A stretch of DNA of 64,000 nt from Acidimicrobiales bacterium (GTDB lineage: Bacteria; Actinomycetota; Acidimicrobiia; Acidimicrobiales; Iamiaceae). The position numbers and the translations under genes are program-made. Positions within the stretch are counted from its first letter, which is position 1. Each line of letters begins with the position of its first letter. This document shows positions 24,934-33,756 of this stretch, piece after piece. The DNA is taken from contig DASZTW010000019.1 in NCBI GenBank assembly GCA_035547835.1, forward strand, positions 186,001 to 250,000, given 5' to 3'. The notes below the pieces were generated by a model, which saw only the letters and a list, made by a program, of their open reading frames with translations, did no database searches and was not told where the DNA came from.

Positions 24934-26772
24934 TCACGCTCCTTCACCAGCACGCAGCGCGACCGCCGCGGCGATCTGCGAGAGGTGGCTCAGGGCCTGC
25001 GGGAAGTTGCCCAGGATCTCGCCGCCCGTCGGGTCGTACTCCTCGCCGTAGAGCGCCAGATCGTTCGCGGTCTGCACGCCGCGGTCGTATGCCGCGCGCG
25101 CCTCGGTGACGCGCCCTTGGCGGGCCAGGCACTCCGCGAGCCAGAACGTGCACGGAACGAACGGGTGCTCCTCGCCATCGACGCCGTCATCGGCGCGATA
25201 GCGAGCCAGCAGACCGTCCACGTCGAGGTCGGCGATGACCGCGTCGGTCGTCGCGACCATCCGCGGGTCGTCGTAGGCGACGAAGCCGACGGTGGGGAGC
25301 AGCAGGAGCGCCGCGTCGACGTCGGTGGTGCCGTAGTGGCGAACGAAGCAGCCGCGGCCGTCGTCGACGCCGTGGCGTTCGATCGAGCGCCGAACGGTGT
25401 CGCGGGTGTCGGCCCACCGCTCGGCCGGTGCCTTGCGCATGCACGCTTGGGCGAGCTTGATACCTCGGTCGAGCGCGGCCCAGCACATCACTTTCGAGTG
25501 CACGAAGTGCCTCGGTTCGCCCCGCGTCTCCCACAAGCTCTGATCGGGCTCGTCCCAGTGCTCCGCGGCGGCGTCGACGAGGCTGAGGAGGAAGCGCCAG
25601 TAGTCGTCGTCGGGCGACCGGCCTCGTTGGTGCCATTGCCATGCCAGGTCGAGCAACTCGCCGTACACGTCGAGCTGACGCTGCTCGGACGCACTGTTGC
25701 CGATCCGAACCGGGCGGGATCGCCCGTAGCCCTCGAGGTCGAGCTCCAGCTCAGGGATGCGCCGCTCACCGCCCAGCCCGTACACGATCTGCAAGGACGA
25801 CGCGCCGCCGGCGGCGCTGCGCTCCACGAAGCGACGGAGACCGTCGGCCTCGCGGTCGCAGCCGAGCTCGGCCATCGCGCGCACGGTGAACTGCGAGTCG
25901 CGGATCCACGCGTAGCGGTAGTCCCAGTTGCGGGTGCCGCCCACGACCTCGGGCAGTGACGTGGTCGCGGCCGCGGCGATGGCGCCGGTGGGGGCGTTCG
26001 TGAGCGCTTTGAGCACCAGCGCAGAACGACGCGCGGCGCTGGCATCCGGCCCTTCGATCGTGACCGTGGTGGCCCACTCGCGCCACCACGCGATCGTGGT
26101 GTCGAGGCGCTCGTCGAGCTCATGGGTGCTCGGTGCCTCGGGAGGCCCGCCCTCGAGCTGCTCGGGGGCCACCGACGTGAAGCTCAAGCGAGCTCGCTCA
26201 CCGGCGCGGAGCGTGACGGTGCCGACGAGATCGTGGAGGGCGGAGACTGCGAGGTCCATGTCGGTGTGGATCACGAGCGCGTCGTTGCCACCGACAGCGC
26301 TCCACACCCCCGCGTGGTGAGAGCGGACCCACGGCCGTACGTCGCCGTAGTCGAACCGCGCGGCGATGCGCACCTGGAACGTGGCGGCTCCCCGGAGGCC
26401 TTCGACCACGCGCAGCAGCTGGTTCCGGGGGTGGCGGGCTCCGCCCTCGTGGGTGGTGAAGCAGTCGAGCAGCCTGGCCTGTCCTGACGATGCCCGGAAC
26501 ATCGTCTCCAGCACCATCGTGTCGTCGAGGTAGCGGTGACTCGCGACCGCGTCGGGTTGCTCGGGAGCAACGGCGCAATGGCCGCCGCGTTCCCAGTCGA
26601 GGAGCCTGCCGAACGAGCTGCCCGCGTCGAGGCGCGGCATGCAGCACCAGTCGATCGACCCGGACCGCGAAACCAGGGCGGCGCTGTGCCCGTCGCCGAT
26701 CAGCGCGTAGTCGGCGATCGGCGGGTAGGGGGAGTCGCCGGCGTGGCTCGTGGCCTCGCCCGGGCGGGTCAT
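24934..26772 (-). CDS. Glycoside hydrolase family 15 protein (trehalase/glucoamylase-like)
   Basis: 612 residues. 'PPIADYALIGDGHSAALVSRSGSIDWCCMPRLD' blocks mark the N-terminal beta domain; 'RNWDYRYAWIRDSQFT' (about 290-305) and the Glu residues in 'DGEEHPFVPCTFWLAE' and 'EEYDPTGGEILGNFPQALSHL' are the (alpha/alpha)6 catalytic region of GH15. Bacterial cytoplasmic members with this layout act on trehalose or alpha-glucans. No signal peptide is seen. Its ATG overlaps the stop of the SDR gene by four bases, making it the last gene of a coupled operon. Confidence 0.92.
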   Translation of the reverse strand: MTRPGEATSHAGDSPYPPIADYALIGDGHSAALVSRSGSIDWCCMPRLDAGSSFGRLLDWERGGHCAVAPEQPDAVASHRYLDDTMVLETMFRASSGQARLLDCFTTHEGGARHPRNQLLRVVEGLRGAATFQVRIAARFDYGDVRPWVRSHHAGVWSAVGGNDALVIHTDMDLAVSALHDLVGTVTLRAGERARLSFTSVAPEQLEGGPPEAPSTHELDERLDTTIAWWREWATTVTIEGPDASAARRSALVLKALTNAPTGAIAAAATTSLPEVVGGTRNWDYRYAWIRDSQFTVRAMAELGCDREADGLRRFVERSAAGGASSLQIVYGLGGERRIPELELDLEGYGRSRPVRIGNSASEQRQLDVYGELLDLAWQWHQRGRSPDDDYWRFLLSLVDAAAEHWDEPDQSLWETRGEPRHFVHSKVMCWAALDRGIKLAQACMRKAPAERWADTRDTVRRSIERHGVDDGRGCFVRHYGTTDVDAALLLLPTVGFVAYDDPRMVATTDAVIADLDVDGLLARYRADDGVDGEEHPFVPCTFWLAECLARQGRVTEARAAYDRGVQTANDLALYGEEYDPTGGEILGNFPQALSHLSQIAAAVALRAGEGA

Positions 26773-27794
26773 CGCCGTTGTGCGCGCCAGCCGACGCCCG
26801 CGAGTGTGACGACTCCCGCGCCGACGGCCAATGGGGTGCGCCGCGCCGCGATGGCTCGCTGCACGCTGTGCGCCCGCGCCCGGTCGTCGAACTCGCCGTG
26901 GGCTCCGAAGTCGATCTCTGCGTCGGCAGGCTCCCAGAGGTTGGCGGGCCGGTCGACCGACCGGCGTTCGTCGGTCTGCTGACTCTCGAAGCCGGTACGG
27001 CCGAGGTAGCGGTCCAGGGCACCGGGTACGACGGCGTTCGCGAGAAGTGTGGCGGCCGTGCTCGCGCCCACCCACCACTCCCGGCGAGTGCCGGTGGCGG
27101 CGCGCACCACCGATCGTGCTGCCACTTCAGGTTGGTAGATGGGGGGCACGGGTTGGGGGTGACGCGACAGCCGCGACAGCACCCAGGAGAACTGCGGTGT
27201 GTTCACCGCGGGGAGCTGCACCATCGTGACCCGCACTGCGCTGCGATCGTGAAGGAGCTCGCAGCGCACGGATTCGGTGAACCCCTGGATGGCGTGCTTG
27301 GCGCCGCAGTACGCGGACTGGAGCGGGATGCCGCGGTAGGCGAGCGCGGAGCCCACTTGCACGACCGTGCCGCGGTCGCGGGGCCGCATGCGACGCAGCG
27401 CCGCCATCGTGCCGTAGACGAAGCCGAGGTAGCTCACCTCGGTCGCGCGGCGGAACTCGGCCGCGGTGACCTCGCTGAACGGCGCGAACACGGCGCTGAA
27501 CGCGTCGTTCACCCAGACGTCGATCGGCCCGAGCTCCCGTTCGATCCGGGTCGCGGCGTCCTCGACCTGGTGGTGATCGGCGACGTCGGTCGGCACCGCG
27601 AGTGCCTCACCGCCCGCCTCGCGGACGGACCTGGTCGCGCCGTCGAGCCCCGCCCGACCGCGCGCGAGCAGGCCGACACGAGCACCGCGCGCACCGAAGG
27701 CTTCCGCGACCGCTCGTCCGACACCGGCCGACGCCCCGGTCACGACCACGACCCCCGGCGCACCGTCGACGGAGCTCGAGCCCACCCGTCTCAT
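26769..27794 (-). CDS. Short-chain dehydrogenase/reductase with C-terminal extension
   Basis: 341 residues. 'VVVTGASAGVGRAVAEAF' is the NAD(P)-binding loop, Asn in 'VNDAFSAVF' and 'YCGAKHA' (Tyr-x3-Lys) complete the catalytic set. SDRs of about 250 residues are usual; here about 90 extra residues end in 'RRTPLAVGAGVVTLAGVGWRAQRR', a likely C-terminal membrane anchor. It overlaps by four bases with the genes on both sides. The substrate is unknown. Confidence 0.9.
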   Translation of the reverse strand: MRRVGSSSVDGAPGVVVVTGASAGVGRAVAEAFGARGARVGLLARGRAGLDGATRSVREAGGEALAVPTDVADHHQVEDAATRIERELGPIDVWVNDAFSAVFAPFSEVTAAEFRRATEVSYLGFVYGTMAALRRMRPRDRGTVVQVGSALAYRGIPLQSAYCGAKHAIQGFTESVRCELLHDRSAVRVTMVQLPAVNTPQFSWVLSRLSRHPQPVPPIYQPEVAARSVVRAATGTRREWWVGASTAATLLANAVVPGALDRYLGRTGFESQQTDERRSVDRPANLWEPADAEIDFGAHGEFDDRARAHSVQRAIAARRTPLAVGAGVVTLAGVGWRAQRR

Positions 27795-28894
27795 GCGGCG
27801 TACGCACCAGCGTCGACCGCTTTGAGGGTCAGCCCGTTGCCGAAAGCGTCGCGGTGGGGATACACACGGTCGGCGCGTCGGGCCGGCACGCCGTCGAACA
27901 GCATCGGTTCGAGGCGGGTGTGGTCCCAGAACCACTCCACGTGCACCAGGTTCGGCGCGGCGCACGCGGGCGCGGCATGCGCCGCCGGAGCGCAGTGCGC
28001 GGACACCGGCAAGCCATGCGCGGCAGCAATCGTGGCGGCGTCGAGGAAGCCCGTGATGCCACCGCAGCGCGTCGCGTCGATCTGCAGCACGTCGACCGCG
28101 CCTTGCGCGAGTTGCTCGAACACCCACGGCGAGTCGGCGTACTCGCCGGCCGCGACCTGCATGCCTGCCGGGGCCCGATCCCGGACACGGCGCAGGCCGG
28201 CCAGGTCCTCGGAGGTGACGGGCTCTTCGAGCCAGGACACGCCCTCGTCAGCGAATCGTGCGGCCCACGCCACCGCGTCGGACGCGGAGTACGCGCCGTT
28301 CGCGTCGACGAACAACTCGGTACCGACCCCGATCGCCCGGCGTGCCGCGCGCACGCGGTGCAGGTCGTGCGAGGGCTCCCGCCCGACTTTCATCTTCACG
28401 AACGGCACGCCGTCGCCAGCCCAGCCCGAGAGCTGCTCGACCAGACGCTGGTCGTCGTAGCTGGTGAACCCTCCGCTGCCGTACACGGGAGCGCCGTCCC
28501 GCACGGCACCCAGCAGGTGGGTGAGTGGTAGGTCGAGCACGCGTGCCTCGAGGTCCCACAGCGCGAGATCCACGGCTGACAGCGCGGCCATGGCGATGCC
28601 ATGGGTGCCGAGGTTGCGCACCGCCCGGCGCATCCGCCCGTTGGCGCCGCGCACGTCGAACACTGAGCAGCCCTCGACAGCCGGGGCCAAGAGGCGGTGC
28701 ACCACCCCGACGGCGGCGGCATCGGTGTAGGAGTAGCCCACGCCGGTGTGGCCCGCGGCGTCGGCCTCGACCACCACGGCCGTGGTCGACGACCACGCAA
28801 GGGTGCCGTCGGACTCGGGCGCATCGGTGGGGACCGTGTAGGCCGCAGCCCGCACCCGGGTGACCCGCGGTTCGCTCGATCGCGCCCGGTTCAC
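27791..28894 (-). CDS. Enolase-superfamily enzyme (mandelate racemase/muconate lactonizing type)
   Basis: 367 residues from GTG, whose GTGA overlaps the preceding stop. 'PFVKMKVGREP' supplies the catalytic Lys, 'LFVDANGAYS', 'SWLEEPV' and 'VAAGEYAD' the Asp/Glu/Glu metal ligands, and 'DVLQIDATRCGGITGFLDAA' the following strand. The family removes a proton next to a carboxylate, as in sugar-acid dehydratases or cycloisomerases. 'SAHCAPAAHA' near the C terminus places a His where MR-type enzymes have theirs. The substrate cannot be assigned. Confidence 0.88.
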   Translation of the reverse strand: MNRARSSEPRVTRVRAAAYTVPTDAPESDGTLAWSSTTAVVVEADAAGHTGVGYSYTDAAAVGVVHRLLAPAVEGCSVFDVRGANGRMRRAVRNLGTHGIAMAALSAVDLALWDLEARVLDLPLTHLLGAVRDGAPVYGSGGFTSYDDQRLVEQLSGWAGDGVPFVKMKVGREPSHDLHRVRAARRAIGVGTELFVDANGAYSASDAVAWAARFADEGVSWLEEPVTSEDLAGLRRVRDRAPAGMQVAAGEYADSPWVFEQLAQGAVDVLQIDATRCGGITGFLDAATIAAAHGLPVSAHCAPAAHAAPACAAPNLVHVEWFWDHTRLEPMLFDGVPARRADRVYPHRDAFGNGLTLKAVDAGAYAA

Positions 28895-30672
28895 CGGTGC
28901 AGCAACTCTTCGAGCTTGCCGCGAAAGCCGTTGCGCACGATCTCGGCCGACGCAGGGTCGCCCTTCATCACCGCCTTGAGCAGCGACGTGGCCTGCTCGA
29001 GCTCGACGTGCGGCGGCAGCGGCGGCACCTCGGGATCGCAGATCGCGTCGATCACGAACGGCCGGTCCGAGGCGAGCGCGCGCTCCCACGTGTCACCCAG
29101 CGCGCCGGGGTCGTCGACGACCTTCCCGTCGAGCCCCAAGCTCATCGCGTAGTCGGCATACGGGAAATCCGGCAGCGTCTGGGAGCCCTCGAACTTCGGG
29201 TCGCCGCTCATCGCGCGCTGCTCCCACGTGACCTGGTTCAGGTCGTTGTTGTGCAACACCGCCACGATCAGGCGGGTGTCGGTCCACTCCTGCCAGTAGC
29301 GCTTGATGGTGATGAGCTCGTTGATCCCGTTCATCTGCATCGCTCCGTCCCCGACGAGTGCGATGGCGGGGCGGCCCGGGTGGGCGAACTTGGCGCCGAT
29401 GGCGTACGGCACGCCGGGGCCCATCGTTGCCAACGTGCCCGACAGAGAACCGCGCATGTCGCCCCGGAACCGGAGGTGCCGGGCGTACCAGTTGGCCGCC
29501 GAGCCGGAGTCGCTCGACACGATCGCGTCGTGCGGGATCCGCGACGACAGCTCCCACACGAGCCGTTGAGGATTGATCGGATTGGCGTCCTGGTGCGCTT
29601 GGGCGTCGAGCACCTCACACCATCGCGCCACGGCGCTCTCGATGCCCTCGCGCCAGGCGCGGTCGGCCTTGGCCTCCAGCAGCGGTACGAGCGCAGAGAG
29701 GGTGGCCGCCGCGTCGCCGACGAGGTTCACCTCCATCGGATAGCGGATGCCGATCATGGTGCCGTCGAGGTCGATCTGCACGCCCCGCGCCTGGCCGAAC
29801 GGTGGCAGGAACTGGGAGTACGGGAAGCTCGACCCCACCATCAACAAGGTGTCGCACTCCATCATCAGGTCGTAGCTCGGCTTTGTGCCGAGCAGGCCTA
29901 TCGCGCCGGTGACGTACGGCAAGTCGTCGCTGAGCACGTCCATGCCGAGCAGCGCTTTGGCCACGCCCGCGCCGAGGCGGTCGGCGACGTCGATCACCTG
30001 GTCGCGGGCCCCGCGCGCTCCCTGCCCGACCAGGACGGCCACCCGTTCGCCGGCGTTGAGCACCGCCGCGGCGCGCTGCAGGTCCGACGACGCGGGCACC
30101 GCGTCCGGCGGCGTCCAACCCAAGCTGCCGGGCACCATCTTGAAGTCGTGGGTGGGCGGATCCCACCGGAGGTCTTGCAGATCGGACGGCACGATGATGC
30201 ACGTGGGACACCGCTCGGCATACGCCGTTCGGATCGCCCGGTCGATCAACATCGGAAACTGCTCGGGCACCATCGCCGTGTGCACGTAGTGGTGGGCCAC
30301 GTCTTTGAACAACGTGTTGAGATCGACCTCTTGTTGGTAGTTGCCGCCCATCGCGGTGCGAGCGGTCTGGCCCACGATCGCCACGACGGGCACGTGATCG
30401 AGCTTGGCGTCGTACAGGCCGTTCAGCAGGTGGATCGCACCCGGGCCCGAAGTGGCGAGACACACCCCGACCTCGCCCGAGAACTTCGCGTAGCCCGTTG
30501 CCTCGAACGCGGCCATCTCCTCGTGGCGTGCCTGCACGAACCGTGGCGCGTCGTCGAGCTCGGCGAACGAGCCGATGATCCCGTTGATGCCGTCGCCCGG
30601 GTAGCCGAAGATGTGGCGCACACCCCACTCGTGCAGTCGTTGCAGGATCTGGTCGGCGACGGTCTGGGCCAT
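28891..30672 (-). CDS. Thiamine-diphosphate enzyme, pyruvate oxidase/dehydrogenase (PoxB-like)
   Basis: 593 residues. Three ThDP-enzyme domains: 'HIFGYPGDGINGI' and Glu in 'ARHEEMAAFEA' (catalytic), the FAD-type middle domain from about 190, and the ThDP motif 'GDGAMQMNGINELITIKRYW' to 'VLHNNDLNQVTWEQ'. The 'GYPGDGING' and 'NNDLNQVTWE' forms match PoxB-like 'thiamine pyrophosphate-requiring' proteins rather than acetolactate synthase. PoxB converts pyruvate to acetate and carbon dioxide, passing electrons to quinone, typically under general stress. First gene of the four-gene overlapping operon. Confidence 0.9.
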   Translation of the reverse strand: MAQTVADQILQRLHEWGVRHIFGYPGDGINGIIGSFAELDDAPRFVQARHEEMAAFEATGYAKFSGEVGVCLATSGPGAIHLLNGLYDAKLDHVPVVAIVGQTARTAMGGNYQQEVDLNTLFKDVAHHYVHTAMVPEQFPMLIDRAIRTAYAERCPTCIIVPSDLQDLRWDPPTHDFKMVPGSLGWTPPDAVPASSDLQRAAAVLNAGERVAVLVGQGARGARDQVIDVADRLGAGVAKALLGMDVLSDDLPYVTGAIGLLGTKPSYDLMMECDTLLMVGSSFPYSQFLPPFGQARGVQIDLDGTMIGIRYPMEVNLVGDAAATLSALVPLLEAKADRAWREGIESAVARWCEVLDAQAHQDANPINPQRLVWELSSRIPHDAIVSSDSGSAANWYARHLRFRGDMRGSLSGTLATMGPGVPYAIGAKFAHPGRPAIALVGDGAMQMNGINELITIKRYWQEWTDTRLIVAVLHNNDLNQVTWEQRAMSGDPKFEGSQTLPDFPYADYAMSLGLDGKVVDDPGALGDTWERALASDRPFVIDAICDPEVPPLPPHVELEQATSLLKAVMKGDPASAEIVRNGFRGKLEELLHR

Positions 30673-30800
30673 GGCCCCTCCTCATGCAGCTGATGGCGAC
30701 ACCCCTTGCGCTAGCCGCGGCCCTTGGTGGCAAACACCGGTTTGACGTCGCGGTCGGGGGTCAGCGCGCGCTCGAAGACTTCGACCGAGAAGGAGGCTGC

Positions 30801-31133
30801 ATGCCACGGCACGGCACCAACCGCTGGAGCGCCGAGCGCGAACGTCAGTACGAGCACATCAAGGAGGGTCTCGAGGAGCACGGGCGTGGCGGCCGGGCCG
30901 AAGAGATCGCGGCGCGCACGGTCAACAAGGAGCGCGCTCGCAGCGGCGAGGCCTCGGAACACGCGCGCACGTCGACCGACGACTTGAGCTCCGCGCGGCG
31001 CGGCGGCCTGCGTTCGCACCGCGGACCGGGCGGGCGCACGTACCGCCAGCTGTACCAGGAAGCACGCGAACGCGGTGTGAAGGGCCGATCGAAGATGAAC
31101 AAGCACGAGCTCGAGAAGGCGGTGGGACGCTGA
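30801..31133 (+). CDS. Small basic protein with Rho_N/SAP-like C terminus
   Basis: 110 residues; the ATG is set by AAGGAGG ten bases upstream. 'RWSAERERQYEHIKEGLEEHG' and 'AARTVNKERARSGE' form the N-terminal part seen in proteins labelled plasmid stabilisation or ChaB-like; 'LYQEARERGVKGRSKMNKHELEKAV' is a Rho N-terminal/SAP-type nucleic-acid-binding helix pair. Very charged and probably flexible. It is divergent from poxB across a 128-base promoter region, in the middle of the stress gene group. The function is not established. Confidence 0.8.
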   Translation: MPRHGTNRWSAERERQYEHIKEGLEEHGRGGRAEEIAARTVNKERARSGEASEHARTSTDDLSSARRGGLRSHRGPGGRTYRQLYQEARERGVKGRSKMNKHELEKAVGR

Positions 31134-31252
31134 TGGCGCTGGCACTGCACGCTCGCGACTGCTGAAGCTCCTGCGCACGGCGTGACTTCGTTTCGACCGC
31201 TTGCACCTGGGGACGTGCCTCTGGCGTACGCACAGTCGATCGAGGAGAGACC

Positions 31253-32065
31253 GTGACACGGCCAACCACAACGATCGAGGTCGAGCTCCCGGCGCTCGCG
31301 CAGGCGTCCGTCCCGCGAGATCCCGACGGCTCGAACGCCGTTCCGCTGGAGCTCTGGGAGCTGCACCTGCGGCACCAACAGCGCGCGAGCAGCGACACCC
31401 GGGCTGCTCTCGTCGACGCGTACCTGCCGTACGCCACATCGATCGCGTACCGCATGCACCGCATGGGCGAGCCGCTCGACGACCTCGTGCAGGTCGCGTC
31501 CGAAGCGTTGCTGGTGGCGATCGAGCGCTTCGACTCGACACGGGGCATCCCGTTCAAGGGCTTTGCCACGCCCACGATCGAAGGGTCGATCAAGCGGCAC
31601 TTCCGCGACCATGGTTGGGCCATGCGTGTGCCCCGGCGGGTTCACGAGCTCGCCGGACCCGTTCGCCACGAGACCGAGCGCCTGACCCTGGAGCTCGGCA
31701 CGGCACCCACTGATGGCCAGGTGGCCGAGGTGATCGGCGTTTCGGCTGCGAGCATCGGCGCCGTGCGCCAAGCCATGGAGGCACGCTCGGTCGGCTCGCT
31801 CGACCGGGCGGTGCGGCCTGGCGATACCCCCGTCGAGCCGCCCAACCCCGTCGACCTCGACTTCGAGCGAGCGGAGAACCACGTGTCCCTGATGCGTGCG
31901 CTCACCGAGCTGAGCAGCCGCGAGCGCGAGGTGATCCGTCGCTACTACATCGACGACGAGACGCAGTCGGAGATCGCCGCGGCGTTCGGGGTGAGCCAGA
32001 TGCAGGTGTCGCGCTGGCTCGCTGCAGCCACACAGCGGCTCCGCCGGCTCGTCATGCCGACCTGA
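31253..32065 (+). CDS. SigB/SigF-like RNA polymerase sigma factor (second copy)
   Basis: 270 residues from GTG with GAGGAGAGA upstream. Region 2 is 'PLDDLVQVASEALLVAIERFDSTRG' and 'FKGFATPTIEGSIKRHFRDHGWAMRVPRRVHEL'-like blocks; region 4 is 'ALTELSSREREVIRRYYI' with HTH 'TQSEIAAAFGVSQMQVSRWL'. It matches the sigma factor at 22329-23111 in order and motif, so they are paralogues. A STAS-like gene follows 61 bases later, suggesting a partner-switch module, but no anti-sigma kinase is encoded nearby. Confidence 0.92.
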   Translation: MTRPTTTIEVELPALAQASVPRDPDGSNAVPLELWELHLRHQQRASSDTRAALVDAYLPYATSIAYRMHRMGEPLDDLVQVASEALLVAIERFDSTRGIPFKGFATPTIEGSIKRHFRDHGWAMRVPRRVHELAGPVRHETERLTLELGTAPTDGQVAEVIGVSAASIGAVRQAMEARSVGSLDRAVRPGDTPVEPPNPVDLDFERAENHVSLMRALTELSSREREVIRRYYIDDETQSEIAAAFGVSQMQVSRWLAAATQRLRRLVMPT

Positions 32066-32126
32066 GAAGCACCGAGCCCGGGCGCCGGCACGCGCCCGAC
32101 CCGTCGACCGACCCTCGTCGAGCACG

Positions 32127-32477
32127 ATGATCGACCATCACCACGACGATCAGGAACACCGCGCCGAGCAGCTGGTCGTGGAGCGCCGTGAAGACCACAC
32201 GGCCGTCTCGGTGCACGGCCCAGTCGACGAGGTCGTGGCTCTCGAGCTCGGAGCGGTGCTCGACGAGGCAGCCGACGCGGGTCGCGGCGCCGTGCACCTC
32301 GATCTCCGCGAGGCCACACTCGACGTGATGTCGTGGGTGGTGGTCGAGCGGGCGATCGGACGCTGCCGCCGGCGCGGCACCTCGGTGCGAACCACGGCCG
32401 ACGACTCGGTCGCGTCGCGCGTCGCCCGTCGCGACGCCCAGCGCTGGCTCGCTGCAGTGCGTCGACATCTTCGGTGA
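32127..32477 (+). CDS. STAS-like protein (second copy)
   Basis: 116 residues. 'TAVSVHGPVDEVVALELGAVLDEAADAGRGAVHLDLREATLD' and 'WVVVERAIGRCRRRGTSVRTT' have the STAS fold order and align with the protein at 24279-24581, including 'LDEAADAG' against 'LDEICDAG'. The classic phosphorylated Ser is replaced here too ('DLREATLDVMSW'). It follows the second sigma gene. A role as a non-phosphorylated antagonist is inferred. Confidence 0.6.
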   Translation: MIDHHHDDQEHRAEQLVVERREDHTAVSVHGPVDEVVALELGAVLDEAADAGRGAVHLDLREATLDVMSWVVVERAIGRCRRRGTSVRTTADDSVASRVARRDAQRWLAAVRRHLR

Positions 32478-32557
32478 CTGTTTGGCTGCAGTCGAGGCGG
32501 CAAGTGCGATCGCCGTCGGCACTTGTCAACCGGCCGACGAGCAGGAGGACCGACGAC

Positions 32558-32767
32558 ATGGCACCCACCGAGCCAAACGAAGCGACCGAGGCCGAGGAGG
32601 AGCGCGAGGCCCTCACGGGGCACGCGGCGGATCGCGACCCGACCGACGAGGAGATCGCTGCCGCGGACACCAAGGCCGACGCGGCCGACGCGAACGTGTC
32701 GCGGGCCTACGAAGAGGCCGCCGAGATCGGCGCCAACGTGAAGGGCGAAGGGCAGATCGAGCCGTGA
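32558..32767 (+). CDS. Small acidic protein of unknown function
   Basis: 69 residues, ATG preceded by GCAGGAGG. Composition is dominated by Glu, Asp and Ala ('EATEAEEEREALTG', 'DPTDEEIAAADTKADAADANVS'), with few hydrophobic residues, so it is probably disordered. It resembles small stress-associated hydrophilic proteins in general character only. It follows the STAS-like gene in the same direction by 80 bases. Confidence 0.65.
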   Translation: MAPTEPNEATEAEEEREALTGHAADRDPTDEEIAAADTKADAADANVSRAYEEAAEIGANVKGEGQIEP

Positions 32768-32805
32768 CGCGCGCTCACATCGGTCGCGGTTCCGGGATCG
32801 GGTTC

Positions 32806-32829
32806 GGTGCCGGTGCCGGTGCCGGTGCC
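32806..32829. repeat. GGTGCC hexanucleotide repeat, four copies
   Basis: Four head-to-tail GGTGCC units lie in the 143-base convergent gap between the small acidic protein gene and the GSP17M-like gene. The period of six could vary by slippage. No gene is visible here. Confidence 0.8.
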
Positions 32830-32910
32830 GGTGGCGCGGGCGGCGCGGGGAGCGGTGCTGACCCGCACGCGGACTCGCGGCGATCGGTGCCCCTGGCGGG
32901 TGAGCAGAGG

Positions 32911-33627
32911 TCAGTCATCGCCAGATCGCTCTCCATTGGTCGCCCATGATCGCTGCGCCGTGGGATCCTCTCGGAGGAGCTCGCCGGCCTGACTGACAGG
33001 TCCGGCACGGTCGTCCGCGTCACGACGGTCGGCTTCCGTGGTGACCACGCCGAGCGTGTCGCCGTTCGCGGTGAGCATGTCGACCCGCAACGGTGCGGCG
33101 TTGCGCAGCACCTCCACCACCTCTGACGACACGGGCTGCACCGCCACCGTGATGCCGCGGGCCGCGGCTGGCGGCTCGGCCGGCCCGCGGGCCATGGCCC
33201 CTCCGCCAGCGATGAACCCGATCGTGGAGCCGGCGGCGATGCCCACGGTCACCAGGATCACCAAGCGCACCCACCAGTGCCCACCGAAGGGGATGAGAGA
33301 GATCAGCGCGCCGATCACGCCTCCCGCGCCGCCGCCCACCAGCGCCATGGCCACCGCACCACGCGTGGCCTCCTTCGGCAGCGCGCCGGCAGGCCCGGCG
33401 AAGGTGTGGTCGGCTTCCTCGCGCATCTCGCCGCGCAGCGCGGCGCGCCGATCTCGCTCCGCCCCGACGCGGATCGCCTCGCGACGCACGCCGGCGGCCA
33501 CGAGCGCCTGGACCGCATCCCGGGCCGCTCTCTCACCGTCGAACACGGCGACCGCCTGTTGGGGCAGGGAGGAGATGGGGGGATCCCAACCCGGCTCCGA
33601 CTCGGGTGTGGGTCGCTGCTCGCTCAT
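32911..33627 (-). CDS. YflT/GSP17M-like membrane protein
   Basis: 238 residues. Residues 25-70 ('QQAVAVFDGERAARDAVQALVAAGVRREAIRVG') match the N-terminal ferredoxin-like domain of heat-induced YflT/GSP17M proteins. A Gly-rich double membrane segment follows ('AVAMALVGGGAGGVIGALISLIPFGGHWW' and 'LVILVTVGIAAGSTIGFIAGG' regions, about 95-145), then a second cytosolic half with 'ITVAVQPVSSEVVEVLRNAAPLRVDM'. It belongs with the general-stress group on its left and is divergent from the Rieske gene. Confidence 0.75.
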   Translation of the reverse strand: MSEQRPTPESEPGWDPPISSLPQQAVAVFDGERAARDAVQALVAAGVRREAIRVGAERDRRAALRGEMREEADHTFAGPAGALPKEATRGAVAMALVGGGAGGVIGALISLIPFGGHWWVRLVILVTVGIAAGSTIGFIAGGGAMARGPAEPPAAARGITVAVQPVSSEVVEVLRNAAPLRVDMLTANGDTLGVVTTEADRRDADDRAGPVSQAGELLREDPTAQRSWATNGERSGDD

Positions 33628-33756
33628 GCATTGCCTCCTGTGTCGCGGGCGTGTCGAGCCCTCAGGACGCTGACCGGGTGGGGGTTGCGACAAACCGTTT
33701 GCCGCGACCGGGGGCGGGGAAGCGGCCTGACCGTCGCAGACGTGAGGGTGACCGCC

